A stretch of DNA of 60,346 nucleotides, taken from assembly GCA_025454955.1 (NCBI GenBank), contig JALONL010000035.1, positions 1 through 60,346 on the forward strand, given 5' to 3'. The position numbers were made by a program, and so were the translations under genes. Shown here piece after piece: positions 1 to 8,723 of this stretch. Origin of the DNA: Bacteroidia bacterium. Its GTDB lineage: Bacteria; Bacteroidota; Bacteroidia; Palsa-965. Numbering within the stretch: position 1 is the first letter of the stretch; each line of letters starts with the position of its first letter. Below the pieces are notes generated by a model. It had not been told where the DNA came from. It saw nothing but the letters and a program-made list of their open reading frames with translations, and searched no databases.

Positions 1-1
1 A

Positions 2-250
2 CAGGTTCAGGTGTCGCTTTTTGATGAAGTTGATAGAGTAATGCGCAAGAGGCTTATGTACGCTTTGGATTGGGTGAACAAACAGATTGGTGCTGAAAAA
101 GTAAAGCTGGCAGTGCAGGGATTGCAAGATATGTCACCGCATATCGTTGCTGAAAAGTATCGGGAGGAGGAGCGTTCGGCTTGGAAGTTGAGACGGTCGC
201 AGTTATCACCTTGTTATACAACTGATTGGGAGGGGGTTATTCGGGTGTAG
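2..250 (+). CDS. umuC: Translesion DNA polymerase V subunit UmuC, C-terminal fragment (5' end outside window)
   Basis: The frame is open from the first bases of the window, so this is the 3' end of a longer gene. The visible ~82 residues match the C-terminal tail of UmuC-type Y-family polymerases (DUF4113-like): a helical segment around RVMRKRLMYALDWVN, then a Trp-Lys-Leu-Arg-Arg stretch and the closing motif LSPCYTTDWEGVIRV. UmuC with UmuD performs error-prone bypass synthesis after SOS induction. It is the only clear plus-strand gene left of the integrase. Phages and plasmids often carry umuDC, and since no element boundary is visible to its right, it may belong to the mobile element. The polymerase active site is not in the window. 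Confidence 0.7.
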   Translation, partial: QVQVSLFDEVDRVMRKRLMYALDWVNKQIGAEKVKLAVQGLQDMSPHIVAEKYREEERSAWKLRRSQLSPCYTTDWEGVIRV

Positions 251-544
251 AATGATTTGTTTTTTATAATTATTAAAACAAGTCTGATACAGTAAAAATC
301 AGCATAGTTCACGTTTTGCATTCCAGTTTTATACACGCCTTTGCAAAAGACTGTTTTTCTGTTAGATAGGTGGTTTTTAAGCCTGTAATTCACCAATTCA
401 GCAAAAGTTTCGATTTGCCGATTTACCTTGTTTTTAGCGTGAGTTTTGCTGAATGCAATCCGGCCTGTAAATGCACTGTTCAATGCAAATGATTTGCAGC
501 CTATGCGAATGGGAAAGATGTCCCCCAGGGCGCTTAAATCAACA
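251..544. other. Intergenic region without recognisable gene
   Basis: About 300 bases between the umuC stop and the terminator of the minus-strand operon. The stretch is AT-rich. The only open frame, on the minus strand at 214–483, has no family resemblance and overlaps the umuC end. I see no obvious attachment-site repeat shared with the right junction near 21.8 kb. Confidence 0.5.
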
Positions 545-570
545 AAAAAGGCCGCCCAATGGACGGCCTT
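545..570 (-). terminator. Rho-independent terminator of the element's long minus-strand operon
   Basis: A 7-bp GC-rich stem (AAGGCCG / CGGCCTT, 548–554 with 564–570) encloses a 9-base loop and is followed on the minus strand by a run of six T. It sits 23 bp downstream of the stop codon of the RadA-like ATPase gene. Confidence 0.75.
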
Positions 571-592
571 AAATCAAGATCAAAAACTTTGT

Positions 593-2110
593 TTATTCTT
601 CCCTTTCAGGAGCAAAGCGAATAGATCTGTTGGTGCAGCCAGAAAAGCGGCCTTCGCCCCGTGCTACGCCAAACTCAGGGAAGTTAACCACATGGTCGGC
701 ATCGTGTTTATATTCGTTAGAACCGCGATGCTGCCCCGTTTTTGTTGCGTGTAAAATGGCGTAAATACACACAAAGGGGGCGAGTTCCTTTTGTAGTTCT
801 GAAAGCTGCTCCGGGGACAGTTGGAGTTTACTGGAGGAATCAAGAAATACAAAACGGTAGTTATAGAGTTCTTCGGTGTCCGGTAAATCTTCTACCAGGG
901 TAAGGTTGGGATGTTGCGCTCCGGTGATAGCAAATTTTTCCTGAAGTGTCCCTGAAATTCCTTCCTCTTTGGAAACGAACAGCACGGGGCCGAAGTTTCG
1001 GGCAAGATACCCGGCAAAGGAAAGCAAGGTGGTCGTTTTAGCGTTTTTAGCACCAGAATAGACGATGGTGTGTTTTCCGGGAATAGGGCGGCCAAATACT
1101 TCAAGCCAGTCACCATCGAGCGGATAGTTTACAAACTCACTTTTGATAAAGTCCATACTGTTTACAGCTTTTCCTTGCCCTTGCTGTTTGTGCAGCTTTA
1201 TCCAATCGCCCAGGGAATTGATCTGTCGTGCATCTTTATTGCAAGCGCAGCCTAACCCGGAAAGTTCACCTTCAATCAATGGTAGAGTTTGGCTTTCGTC
1301 TTCCATTTCAAGGTATTCGCTTAGGGCTTTCATGGCCGACTTTATCCGCTTGAAATAACGGTCAGATTTAGGAACTACATTTTTTTCAATGGCGCGTTCC
1401 ATTGCACTGTGTAAACGTTCGGCCTGTACGATGGTGATTTGCTTTTCAGCTAATCCGGCGTAGCGGCTTAAAAGCTGCACGGAAGCCATTTTATATTCAT
1501 CTGCAGCACTTTTCTCTACCTTACTTAAAAAGTCAGGTGCAATAGTTACAGAAAATATCTTTTTGTTGGTGTTAAGTAATGCAGAAAGCATTGCTTGCAT
1601 GCGCTCGATTAGGACTGCGTATTTTGAGGCTTTTTTAAGTTCGCGTGATTCTATTTTACGCACCATTGAACGGGCAAGTGTAACAACCTTTTCACGAGGT
1701 ACTTGCTTACCGTGCATTTTGTAAAACCGCGTGAGCATGATAATATGTGGGTCAACTGCTTCAACAGGATTACCCTGCCTTGACAGTAAAGCGGCTTTAT
1801 CCGCTTGTTTGGGTTGAGGCGTTTTTGTTTTGGTTGGTGACTTTTTCTGATCGTTGCTTTTTGTACTGGCAGGAGTATTGTTTTTTGCGTTTGATTTACT
1901 GCCTGTGGTTTCTGCTACTATGGCTTTCAGCAAATCAACTTGCGCTTTGTACATTTTGGAGTAGGTAGCATTATTGTTTACCTTATTCCAGTCCTGCCAG
2001 TTTTTAGTCAGTTTTTTGAGCAGTTCGTGCGAATCTTCCATTTCGTTTGAAAGTTCGGAGGTGGGCACTTTCTTAAATAAGTCGGGATATTGCTTTTGTG
2101 TGATATTCAT
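593..2110 (-). CDS. RadA/RecA-like P-loop ATPase (505 aa)
   Basis: The C-terminal ~170 residues form a RecA-fold ATPase. There is a degenerate Walker A at ~353–360 (GAKNAKTT, Ala where the last Gly is usual), a FVSKEEG segment (~378–384) resembling the RadA/Sms VSGEES motif, a Walker B-like FVFLDSS (~420–426), and a HATKTGQHRG…HDADHVVNF stretch (~454–477) closely like the RadA motif HVTKxGxxAGPxxLEHxVDxV. The N-terminal ~330 residues are Lys/Thr/Ser-rich then helical and unrecognised; no RadA zinc finger or Lon-like domain is visible. It lies 4 bp downstream of the large helicase/methylase gene and ends the operon. Likely role: DNA recombination, replication or packaging for the element; which one is not decidable here. 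The altered P-loop may affect nucleotide hydrolysis. Confidence 0.65.
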   Translation of the reverse strand: MNITQKQYPDLFKKVPTSELSNEMEDSHELLKKLTKNWQDWNKVNNNATYSKMYKAQVDLLKAIVAETTGSKSNAKNNTPASTKSNDQKKSPTKTKTPQPKQADKAALLSRQGNPVEAVDPHIIMLTRFYKMHGKQVPREKVVTLARSMVRKIESRELKKASKYAVLIERMQAMLSALLNTNKKIFSVTIAPDFLSKVEKSAADEYKMASVQLLSRYAGLAEKQITIVQAERLHSAMERAIEKNVVPKSDRYFKRIKSAMKALSEYLEMEDESQTLPLIEGELSGLGCACNKDARQINSLGDWIKLHKQQGQGKAVNSMDFIKSEFVNYPLDGDWLEVFGRPIPGKHTIVYSGAKNAKTTTLLSFAGYLARNFGPVLFVSKEEGISGTLQEKFAITGAQHPNLTLVEDLPDTEELYNYRFVFLDSSSKLQLSPEQLSELQKELAPFVCIYAILHATKTGQHRGSNEYKHDADHVVNFPEFGVARGEGRFSGCTNRSIRFAPEREE

Positions 2111-2114
2111 AGCT

Positions 2115-5100
2115 TTAAATATTAGTTTGAAAGCGATTTTTTTGTTTGAATTGCAGTTGAAGTGCCAGCGCCAGGGTAAGGGCTTGCGCCTCTAATTCAA
2201 GTTCTTCATCTTCATTTTCTGGCTCATCAAATTGAGGCTCTTTATCAGGTAGCACTTCATAAGCTGGCTGTAAGTCAAGTTTAGGGAAACGTGGAGTAGT
2301 TTCATTTTTAACCAGACTTTCAGACTTTAGCAGATTAGCGAATTGTTGTTGTGAAATAATGATAGTTTCGTTGAAATCATTCTCTATGATTTTCAGAACA
2401 TCTTCAATACGTTCAGGTGCATATTTGGCAACCATCATATTACCTGATTTGTTGAAATTATTTAGTTCAGAAAGCGCGATAAGTTCCGGGTGGAGAAAAA
2501 CTTCTCCACCTACATTTTTGCTGGCTTTCACCGCCAAACGAAATACATCTTTGTCCCTGAACAGTGTTATTTTTTTGCCAATTTTCTTCATTGACCCTAC
2601 GGTCATGCTTTGAATAATTTTAAGGGCTTGGGTAGCAGGTATATCAACACCTTGACTGAACGATGAACGATTGGGATTCCACCCATCTGGCATAAATATG
2701 CCGATGCGTTCTTCGTTTTTAATTGTAGTAAATCGAATTAAACTTCCATTACTTATACCATCTAATGCTTGTATTACATTCCCGGTAATGATGTAACGGG
2801 TTTCCCGATCACGCATACTCTTGGCAGTATGTGAAACCCAAAATGTCTCAAGTTCGCTTTCATCGACCTGTTCCAATGAGTTACTAAGTGAAATCGTTTG
2901 ACGGATTATTTCTTTTTTTGACGCGGGTATTACGATTGATTTCATGCTGCCGGCAATGGCAAATTGTAGCCTTAAGTTACCCGGTGATAGTGCCTTATTT
3001 CTTTTGAGATCATATTTAAACCCAACAAATATCGCTTTCACTGAATTGCTTGCGGGAGTGCTGTCTTCCGAAGTTTCTTCATTCGAGAAATAATCATAAT
3101 TAAGAAAATAGTTAACCTGTTTACCAATGGTGAAGAACTCTGCACATTCACGTAAGAAGTTTAGTTGAAGCTCGAAACCACTACGTAAATTATCAATACG
3201 TTTTTCAGCATTTGATTTAGCTTCGGATAATTTCTGCTGAAGTCGATTCAGCTTTGCTAATTTTTGACTTTCGGCTGTATTTTCATCTTCTTCTCCAGTT
3301 TGTTCATCATCAAAATTCACATCTAAAACTTCTTGAATACTATTTTCACCTTGAATAATCACACTTTCATCTTTTAACCTGCGCTCTTCTTCCTCAATAC
3401 TTTTTTCTAATGCAATGATTTTATCCCTTTGTTCTTGTTCAAGCGCACTTATCCGACGTTGTGATTCGTTGCTGTAATATTCGTTAAGCGCAGCAAGGAA
3501 AGTTTGTTGGTGAAATTCAGGGCTTTGATTGTTCAGGGATTGACGAAGTACGTTTTTTAGTTCTTCAAAGCGATAGGGTTTGCGAAGTACATTTACTTCA
3601 CACTCCTCCAAATAGGTGTCGCTGCTAAATACACTTGTACCACCTTTCCCTGCAATTAATATTGTTTTCTCCAATGTTTTCGCTTGAAGTGGCCAATGGG
3701 TTAATTCTAAATCATACTCACCAGTTTGTTTAAGGTATTCGATGAGTTCATTATACTGGTTAATGATTTCAGCATAGAACTGATATTGTTTATCAGTGGA
3801 TAGAATGGCTACACGACCAGATACCTTTATCACTGCTTCATAGTCAGAAGTAACATTACTAAGCGGATAACCTAAAGCCTTATTTACATCTTCATTGATT
3901 TCCAGATATTCCCGGATAACCTGACCACCATAGACGTTCAAGAAGTCGGGTACATCTAAGATATTTTTGCTTTGCTTTTGATTTGAGGATGTGTTAGCAT
4001 CGAGCGATTTCAGCTTGCGTTGCAGCATCATCATTAACCGTTGTTCGGCTGGGATATTTGAGGTGAGGTAGTCGTAAATGGGTTTGTAAAGTTGGCCGGT
4101 TCGGTGAATACGGCCACGCTTTTGCACTTCGGTGGCTATATCCAATTCCGGTTGTACAATAATCATTACACGCTGCTTTACTTGTTCTGGTGGAACTTCG
4201 TCGGTGGGTATCGCGTGAGCCGAAGCACCAGTAGAACCTGACTGATTAATAAGAAGCACATCAATTTTATTATTATTAAATAAACGAAAGGCTTCGTTCG
4301 TAACCATACGTTTGCGTTTTTGGATACGTCCTTTCAGCCTGTTTGCCTTTTTTATAGTGGTTTCATAACGACCAAGTTCGCCGGTTCGGTTAAATAATTC
4401 GAGTTCGTATTTTCTGCCGGTAACTTCTGCAATCGAATAACCTGCATTACGTATGATCTGCACAATTTCATCAATAGGGCTTACAGATATACCAGTGGTG
4501 GTATTGCGTATTTTATCCATAATCCGGTCGTAATCAAATTCAGCTTCGGGACCGAGTTCTTTGGGAGTAAATTCTTCAAATGAATAGTCTCCTTCACCCC
4601 TGATAATTGTGTAGCGCATTACACCGTTCAACCCTCTGCGAAGTACTTCAGAAAAATCGGCATCAATTATCGTATTCTCTTGCATGACTTCGCCTTGTTC
4701 TTCGGCGGCCGATTCCACGAAACTTTCCATCGTAGAGGAAAAGGCAATAATCGGTTTTTTGCCTTCTTTTAGACGTTCAATGGCTCTGAGTGCAACTGAT
4801 TTTGCTTTGATAGAGAAAAGCATTTGTGAAATCACCTGAAACACTTTTGAGTAATAGGGTTTGTTATCAATACCCGCGTTTTCAGTTCCTCCTCGCTGTT
4901 TGACTATTTCCTGGTTCATAGCAGCTTCGCTGTCTAATAAATCCACCTGTTTAGTGACATACTGCTGCTGAAACTTGATAATATCCCGGATTATATCAGT
5001 GATTGAATCGGAAATAGCACGATGAACTTCTGAATTATCATCAAGCATGATGTAATTTACTTCGACACCTTCGTTGGAGCGTTCACGGCGAAGCATTTGC

Positions 5101-7406
5101 CCTTCATTCACCATTTCAGCGGCAATTAATTCCTGAAGTGCGACACCGCCGCGTCGGATAGCCCCGATCAACGCTTGTGAAGACATGCTGGCCTGGCTTA
5201 ACACTGTTTTAAGTGCAAACAAGGGGAGGTTTTCAGGCTTTTTGGCAAAGGTTGCCGATAGAAAAAGCACACCATCACTTTCCCTGACAATATCCTGTAA
5301 ATAACGCCCGGTGTTTCCTGTGCCGCTGGCATTGTGTGCTTCGTCAAGAATAAAAATATTATCCTGGCTAAACTCTTTTACAAATTTTTTCTTCGCGGAT
5401 TCGTCTGCGTCGCTAAGTTGCGAATACGTGGACATTACGAAGTCGTATTTATCGGGCAAAATTCCCGACACAAAAATTTCCTTTTGTACGCTTTTATCGG
5501 GTGGAGTAAAGAGCGGCTTTCCGTATTGATCGAGAATAATACTCTTCGCTTCTTTCGCATTCACAATAAAGGGGACTAAATCAGCCGAACCAATGGCCGT
5601 TAAATCGCGGTAGAGGTCTGTGTAAAGATTTGGCTTTTCGGTGATAAATAAGGGGTTTAGTCCGCGTTTTACAGCATAACGAATCATTGCTGCTGCAATT
5701 CGGCCTTTACCGATGCCGGTTTGGTCGCCTACAATCATTCCCTGTCCTTTACCGTTTACCTGACGAGCTTCTACGTTGTAAATCGCCATAGCTACGGCAT
5801 CAATCTGCTCTGCGGCTAATGCTTTACAAAGTGCCATGTGAGAGGGATAACCCAAGCGTATGCGCACGAACTCATCCAAATCACCGCCTACTGCTTTACG
5901 TATTTGTTCCAGTGCATCGTGTGTGGCATAACTCATGGCATCCGGCACTACGGTATCAAGTACTACGCAAGCCTCAGAGGCAGGTAGATAAGGTGCGCCC
6001 AGGGTTTGGTCTTTCGGAACAATGGCCAACAGGGAACAATGCAAGGGGTGTTCATCACGGGAGAGAAACCCAATTAGACGGCGTGAAAACTGTTCAGCTT
6101 CAATACGAGTTGAAAATGTACCGTCAAAGGCATAATGCCGGTGCGGGGTTTGTGTTGATTTTAAATAAATCCGGTATTTCCCATTTGAGGCTATGCCCTG
6201 CAGTGTATTTATTTGGTTAGCCGATGAACTTTGTTTGGTTGTTGATTTAACAACCGGGTATGAATGTTGGAGTTCGGGGTAGTCACTCAGTGCATCCAAT
6301 GCTACATACTTGCCGTTCTTCAACCGGCTGCTTACTGTGCTTTGGTGGTACTCCTGCATTTCTTTAGCATCTTTCGGAGTAAACTCTCCCAGCTTCATAC
6401 GGGCGTTAAACCAATCCACGAACTTAAACTCCCAACTGTTGGCTGCAACGCATTGCGCTTTTGCAGTGATTACACGCTGATACAGGGTGTGAAAATCTTT
6501 AACGATGTTTTCACGTTCAGCGGAAAAAATCGGAGCAGCACCGCCGGATTTGGATTTTCTACCATCAATCAAAATCAAACGCACATTAAATGCTGTTCCC
6601 TGGCGTGAATACAATTCACGGCCGTAGATGTTGATTATATCCCTTACATCAAAATTGGCATAGAGGTAGTTTAAGAAAACACGGTTAGCACCTTTGAGCC
6701 GGTTTTTTTCATCGTAACTGGCAAACCCACCAATAATGATTGCAGCCCGGCCATCGTCTTTCATACACTCCAATGCACGAATAGCCATAAGGTGCTCAAG
6801 CTGGTTGATGTAATAACCATTGATTACTTCGGTTCGTAGGAGTTTACCAAAGGGCGGATTGGTCAGTACGACATCAAACTTCCGGTGATAATCTGTAAAG
6901 GGTTCGGTGGCATCCTTAGCCGTTACTTTCTGAAAATCCTGTGCTTTAAGGTGGGCATTACGAACCGGGTCATTTTCATTAACCACTGTCCGTGCATAAG
7001 GGGCAGTGTGACAAAGCAAACCGTTTCCGGCAGAAGGCTCAAAAATGCTGTTGGCTTGTGCAGCGTTACAAAAAAGACCGGCCAGGTATGAAACCGGAGC
7101 CGGCGTACTGTATTGCTGAAACAAAATACTTTGGCTGGTTCGGTGCGAAAGGTTTACCTGATTTTCGTATAACTCCACAATGTCTCTGTAACGGGCAAAG
7201 TCAGAGGTGAAAGGTTGTTGAGCCAGTTCACGGGCGCGAAGTGAAATCGCTAATTCGGTTAATTCTTTAACTTGATTTTTATCTTCAATATGGTGCTGGC
7301 GGGCAATTTTTTCATACCATTTTTTATTGCGCTTGACGCGGTTTATCAAATCGTCAAAAACGGTAAGTACAAATTGACGTTGGTTAACAGACAGGTTTTC
7401 AAGCAT
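2115..7406 (-). CDS. DarB-like N6-adenine methyltransferase / strawberry-notch helicase fusion (1763 aa)
   Basis: The N-terminal part is a class I SAM methyltransferase: motif I FEPSAGNG (~122–129) and catalytic NPPF (~183–186), the N6-adenine signature. The middle is a superfamily 2 helicase of the strawberry-notch (SBNO) type: Walker A GDQTGIGKGR (~560–569), DEAH (~688–691), motif III SATF, and a C-terminal helicase lobe with motif VI-like QKRGRIHRTGQ. The C-terminal ~450 residues contain a Glu/Lys-rich coiled coil and no named domain. This architecture is that of phage P1 DarB, an antirestriction protein carried in the virion, and of large methylase-helicases on Bacteroidota conjugative elements. 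It sits directly after the structural and lysis-like genes. Expected role: protecting incoming element DNA from host restriction, or DNA processing. Function is inferred from architecture. Confidence 0.75.
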   Translation of the reverse strand: MLENLSVNQRQFVLTVFDDLINRVKRNKKWYEKIARQHHIEDKNQVKELTELAISLRARELAQQPFTSDFARYRDIVELYENQVNLSHRTSQSILFQQYSTPAPVSYLAGLFCNAAQANSIFEPSAGNGLLCHTAPYARTVVNENDPVRNAHLKAQDFQKVTAKDATEPFTDYHRKFDVVLTNPPFGKLLRTEVINGYYINQLEHLMAIRALECMKDDGRAAIIIGGFASYDEKNRLKGANRVFLNYLYANFDVRDIINIYGRELYSRQGTAFNVRLILIDGRKSKSGGAAPIFSAERENIVKDFHTLYQRVITAKAQCVAANSWEFKFVDWFNARMKLGEFTPKDAKEMQEYHQSTVSSRLKNGKYVALDALSDYPELQHSYPVVKSTTKQSSSANQINTLQGIASNGKYRIYLKSTQTPHRHYAFDGTFSTRIEAEQFSRRLIGFLSRDEHPLHCSLLAIVPKDQTLGAPYLPASEACVVLDTVVPDAMSYATHDALEQIRKAVGGDLDEFVRIRLGYPSHMALCKALAAEQIDAVAMAIYNVEARQVNGKGQGMIVGDQTGIGKGRIAAAMIRYAVKRGLNPLFITEKPNLYTDLYRDLTAIGSADLVPFIVNAKEAKSIILDQYGKPLFTPPDKSVQKEIFVSGILPDKYDFVMSTYSQLSDADESAKKKFVKEFSQDNIFILDEAHNASGTGNTGRYLQDIVRESDGVLFLSATFAKKPENLPLFALKTVLSQASMSSQALIGAIRRGGVALQELIAAEMVNEGQMLRRERSNEGVEVNYIMLDDNSEVHRAISDSITDIIRDIIKFQQQYVTKQVDLLDSEAAMNQEIVKQRGGTENAGIDNKPYYSKVFQVISQMLFSIKAKSVALRAIERLKEGKKPIIAFSSTMESFVESAAEEQGEVMQENTIIDADFSEVLRRGLNGVMRYTIIRGEGDYSFEEFTPKELGPEAEFDYDRIMDKIRNTTTGISVSPIDEIVQIIRNAGYSIAEVTGRKYELELFNRTGELGRYETTIKKANRLKGRIQKRKRMVTNEAFRLFNNNKIDVLLINQSGSTGASAHAIPTDEVPPEQVKQRVMIIVQPELDIATEVQKRGRIHRTGQLYKPIYDYLTSNIPAEQRLMMMLQRKLKSLDANTSSNQKQSKNILDVPDFLNVYGGQVIREYLEINEDVNKALGYPLSNVTSDYEAVIKVSGRVAILSTDKQYQFYAEIINQYNELIEYLKQTGEYDLELTHWPLQAKTLEKTILIAGKGGTSVFSSDTYLEECEVNVLRKPYRFEELKNVLRQSLNNQSPEFHQQTFLAALNEYYSNESQRRISALEQEQRDKIIALEKSIEEEERRLKDESVIIQGENSIQEVLDVNFDDEQTGEEDENTAESQKLAKLNRLQQKLSEAKSNAEKRIDNLRSGFELQLNFLRECAEFFTIGKQVNYFLNYDYFSNEETSEDSTPASNSVKAIFVGFKYDLKRNKALSPGNLRLQFAIAGSMKSIVIPASKKEIIRQTISLSNSLEQVDESELETFWVSHTAKSMRDRETRYIITGNVIQALDGISNGSLIRFTTIKNEERIGIFMPDGWNPNRSSFSQGVDIPATQALKIIQSMTVGSMKKIGKKITLFRDKDVFRLAVKASKNVGGEVFLHPELIALSELNNFNKSGNMMVAKYAPERIEDVLKIIENDFNETIIISQQQFANLLKSESLVKNETTPRFPKLDLQPAYEVLPDKEPQFDEPENEDEELELEAQALTLALALQLQFKQKNRFQTNI

Positions 7407-7437
7407 GGTGATCGTGTTCTTTGGGGTGATTGCAGTT

Positions 7438-7632
7438 TCATCGGTTTAATGTGTCAGTAACAGTGCGTTGTTCAATCAGACTGTCAATATGCTTGCGGAG
7501 CATTTGGATGTTTTCTTGTTCGTGCTGTTCTTTATCGTTTCCGCTTACCATCATGTGCGCCACGAAGAAAATACTACCCACGAAAGAGATTACATTTATC
7601 CAAAAGGTGATAAAGTCTTTTACCGGCTTCAT
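7438..7632 (-). CDS. Small membrane protein with coiled-coil tail (64 aa)
   Basis: One transmembrane segment (~residues 8–29, FITFWINVISFVGSIFFVAH) is followed by a charged helical tail rich in Glu, Gln and Lys. The start ATG overlaps the stop of the upstream holin-like gene by 4 bp, a sign of translational coupling. In size and topology it resembles inner-membrane spanin (Rz) or holin-accessory proteins next to a phage endolysin, but no sequence family is recognisable. It lies between the lysis-like genes and the large helicase gene. Confidence 0.6.
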   Translation of the reverse strand: MKPVKDFITFWINVISFVGSIFFVAHMMVSGNDKEQHEQENIQMLRKHIDSLIEQRTVTDTLNR

Positions 7633-7964
7633 ACTTTAGGCAGGTTATAGCGTGTCGGTTTTCCTTTGCTAACCGGGCGCACAAAAACCGGCTTACTAAG
7701 CCGGAAAATAAAGTGAGTACCGAGGTAGCCGAGGATAAAGGCAGAAATGAGCGGGAAGTTTTCGAGATAGGTAAACAGCACTGCACATGAAAGGGAGAGC
7801 CAGAAAAGCGACCAAATCAGGGGAATCATGTTACGATAAGCCCAGGAGGTGGAGTAGGTTTTCTTGATCGGGAAAGCGCGAACAAACTGAAAAAGCAGAA
7901 TGCCGGAAAAGGTGCAGAACCAGTTAATAAATCCGCAATGGGAGAGGAAATCGAAGATATTCAT
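7629..7964 (-). CDS. Holin-like small membrane protein (111 aa)
   Basis: I chose the internal ATG at 7964; a longer frame to 8018 would overlap the muramidase gene end and adds no membrane segment. The protein has an N-terminal hydrophobic helix, then two closely spaced membrane segments (WSLFWLSLSCAVLFTYL and LISAFILGYLGTHFIF) and a basic tail (PVSKGKPTRYNLPKV). Its position immediately after a muramidase gene, its small size and its 2–3 membrane helices suggest a holin, which would let the muramidase reach the peptidoglycan. The sequence itself matches no family I recognise. Confidence 0.55.
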   Translation of the reverse strand: MNIFDFLSHCGFINWFCTFSGILLFQFVRAFPIKKTYSTSWAYRNMIPLIWSLFWLSLSCAVLFTYLENFPLISAFILGYLGTHFIFRLSKPVFVRPVSKGKPTRYNLPKV

Positions 7965-8007
7965 AACAATAGATTTTAGTTGTTTGTAGTTGATAATTGA
8001 CTTGCGG

Positions 8008-8709
8008 CTACTCCACAATTAAGTGAGCAATGAGCGCAAGTGCGGCTACCGAGGCCGCAGCGGCTCCGAAATAGAGCACGTTTCGTTGACTGTTGTTTAC
8101 ACGTAAGGCATCTTGTGTGAAGCTGTCCAATTCGCCCACCCGGCGAAGCCAGCCCCGGATATAGGTTGGGTTATTGAGTGAGATATAGAACTGCCTGTAA
8201 TGTTCGAGCAGTTTTTCATGTACTTTTTTTTCTGCCAGTGCCGTTCGGGTGTGTTTGTGAAAGGTGTCACTTATCAGCTTTGCATTGGTCTGGCTGTAAC
8301 CTGTGGTTATGGCGGGTAACTGAGTACCGAAGTTTGCATTTAGAAACTTGGCTACTTGTTTATACGCCCCGCCAACTCCAGAACCCCACGCGAGCGATAC
8401 AATCACATCGGCAATGGCTTGTGAGCGGTAATCATCCAAATAAAACTTATCCCAAAAACTATACTTGTAAATCTTGAGCCAGATCACATCAGGCATAGTA
8501 AAGAAATTCGCACAGCTTGGAGCATAGTTTAATCTGGCTGCATTGTGATAAAATGTCTGATAGGTAATGCCTTTATTCGTATGCCAGCCGGTTTGCCCCA
8601 TATAGGTACACGGAGCGGGGAACGAGGCCGGATTGATGTCACGCGGGTCGTTACTCAATCCCCCTTCCCATTTTTTAATAAACGCGACTTGATTTTTATA
8701 GGAGGCCAT
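8008..8709 (-). CDS. GH108-type N-acetylmuramidase with C-terminal membrane anchor
   Basis: The N-terminal half resembles glycoside hydrolase family 108 (ZliS-like secretion activator/lysozyme): the catalytic Glu in KKWEGGLSND (E15), a later THKGI-like NKGITYQTF segment, and the domain II pattern WDKFYLDDYRSQAIADVIVSLAW. GH108 enzymes cleave the glycan strand of peptidoglycan. A ~15-residue insertion with Cys (FPAPCTYMGQTGWH) separates the two conserved N-terminal motifs. Unusually, the last ~23 residues are one hydrophobic helix (VLYFGAAAASVAALALIAHL), a C-terminal membrane anchor not usual for soluble endolysins. ATG at 8709 is preferred over the TTG at 8715. Role: lysis, or local wall digestion by a virion protein during entry. 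Confidence 0.7.
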   Translation of the reverse strand: MASYKNQVAFIKKWEGGLSNDPRDINPASFPAPCTYMGQTGWHTNKGITYQTFYHNAARLNYAPSCANFFTMPDVIWLKIYKYSFWDKFYLDDYRSQAIADVIVSLAWGSGVGGAYKQVAKFLNANFGTQLPAITTGYSQTNAKLISDTFHKHTRTALAEKKVHEKLLEHYRQFYISLNNPTYIRGWLRRVGELDSFTQDALRVNNSQRNVLYFGAAAASVAALALIAHLIVE

Positions 8710-8723
8710 TATCAAAAGCAGAA

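Noticed and set aside
214..483. Minus-strand ORF of 89 codons next to umuC
   Set aside because: Overlaps the umuC end, low-complexity and no family pattern; likely chance.
593..2110. Viral A32/FtsK-type packaging ATPase
   Set aside because: Motifs (VSKEEG, HATKTG) fit RadA/RecA better than HerA/FtsK; packaging role remains open but not supported.
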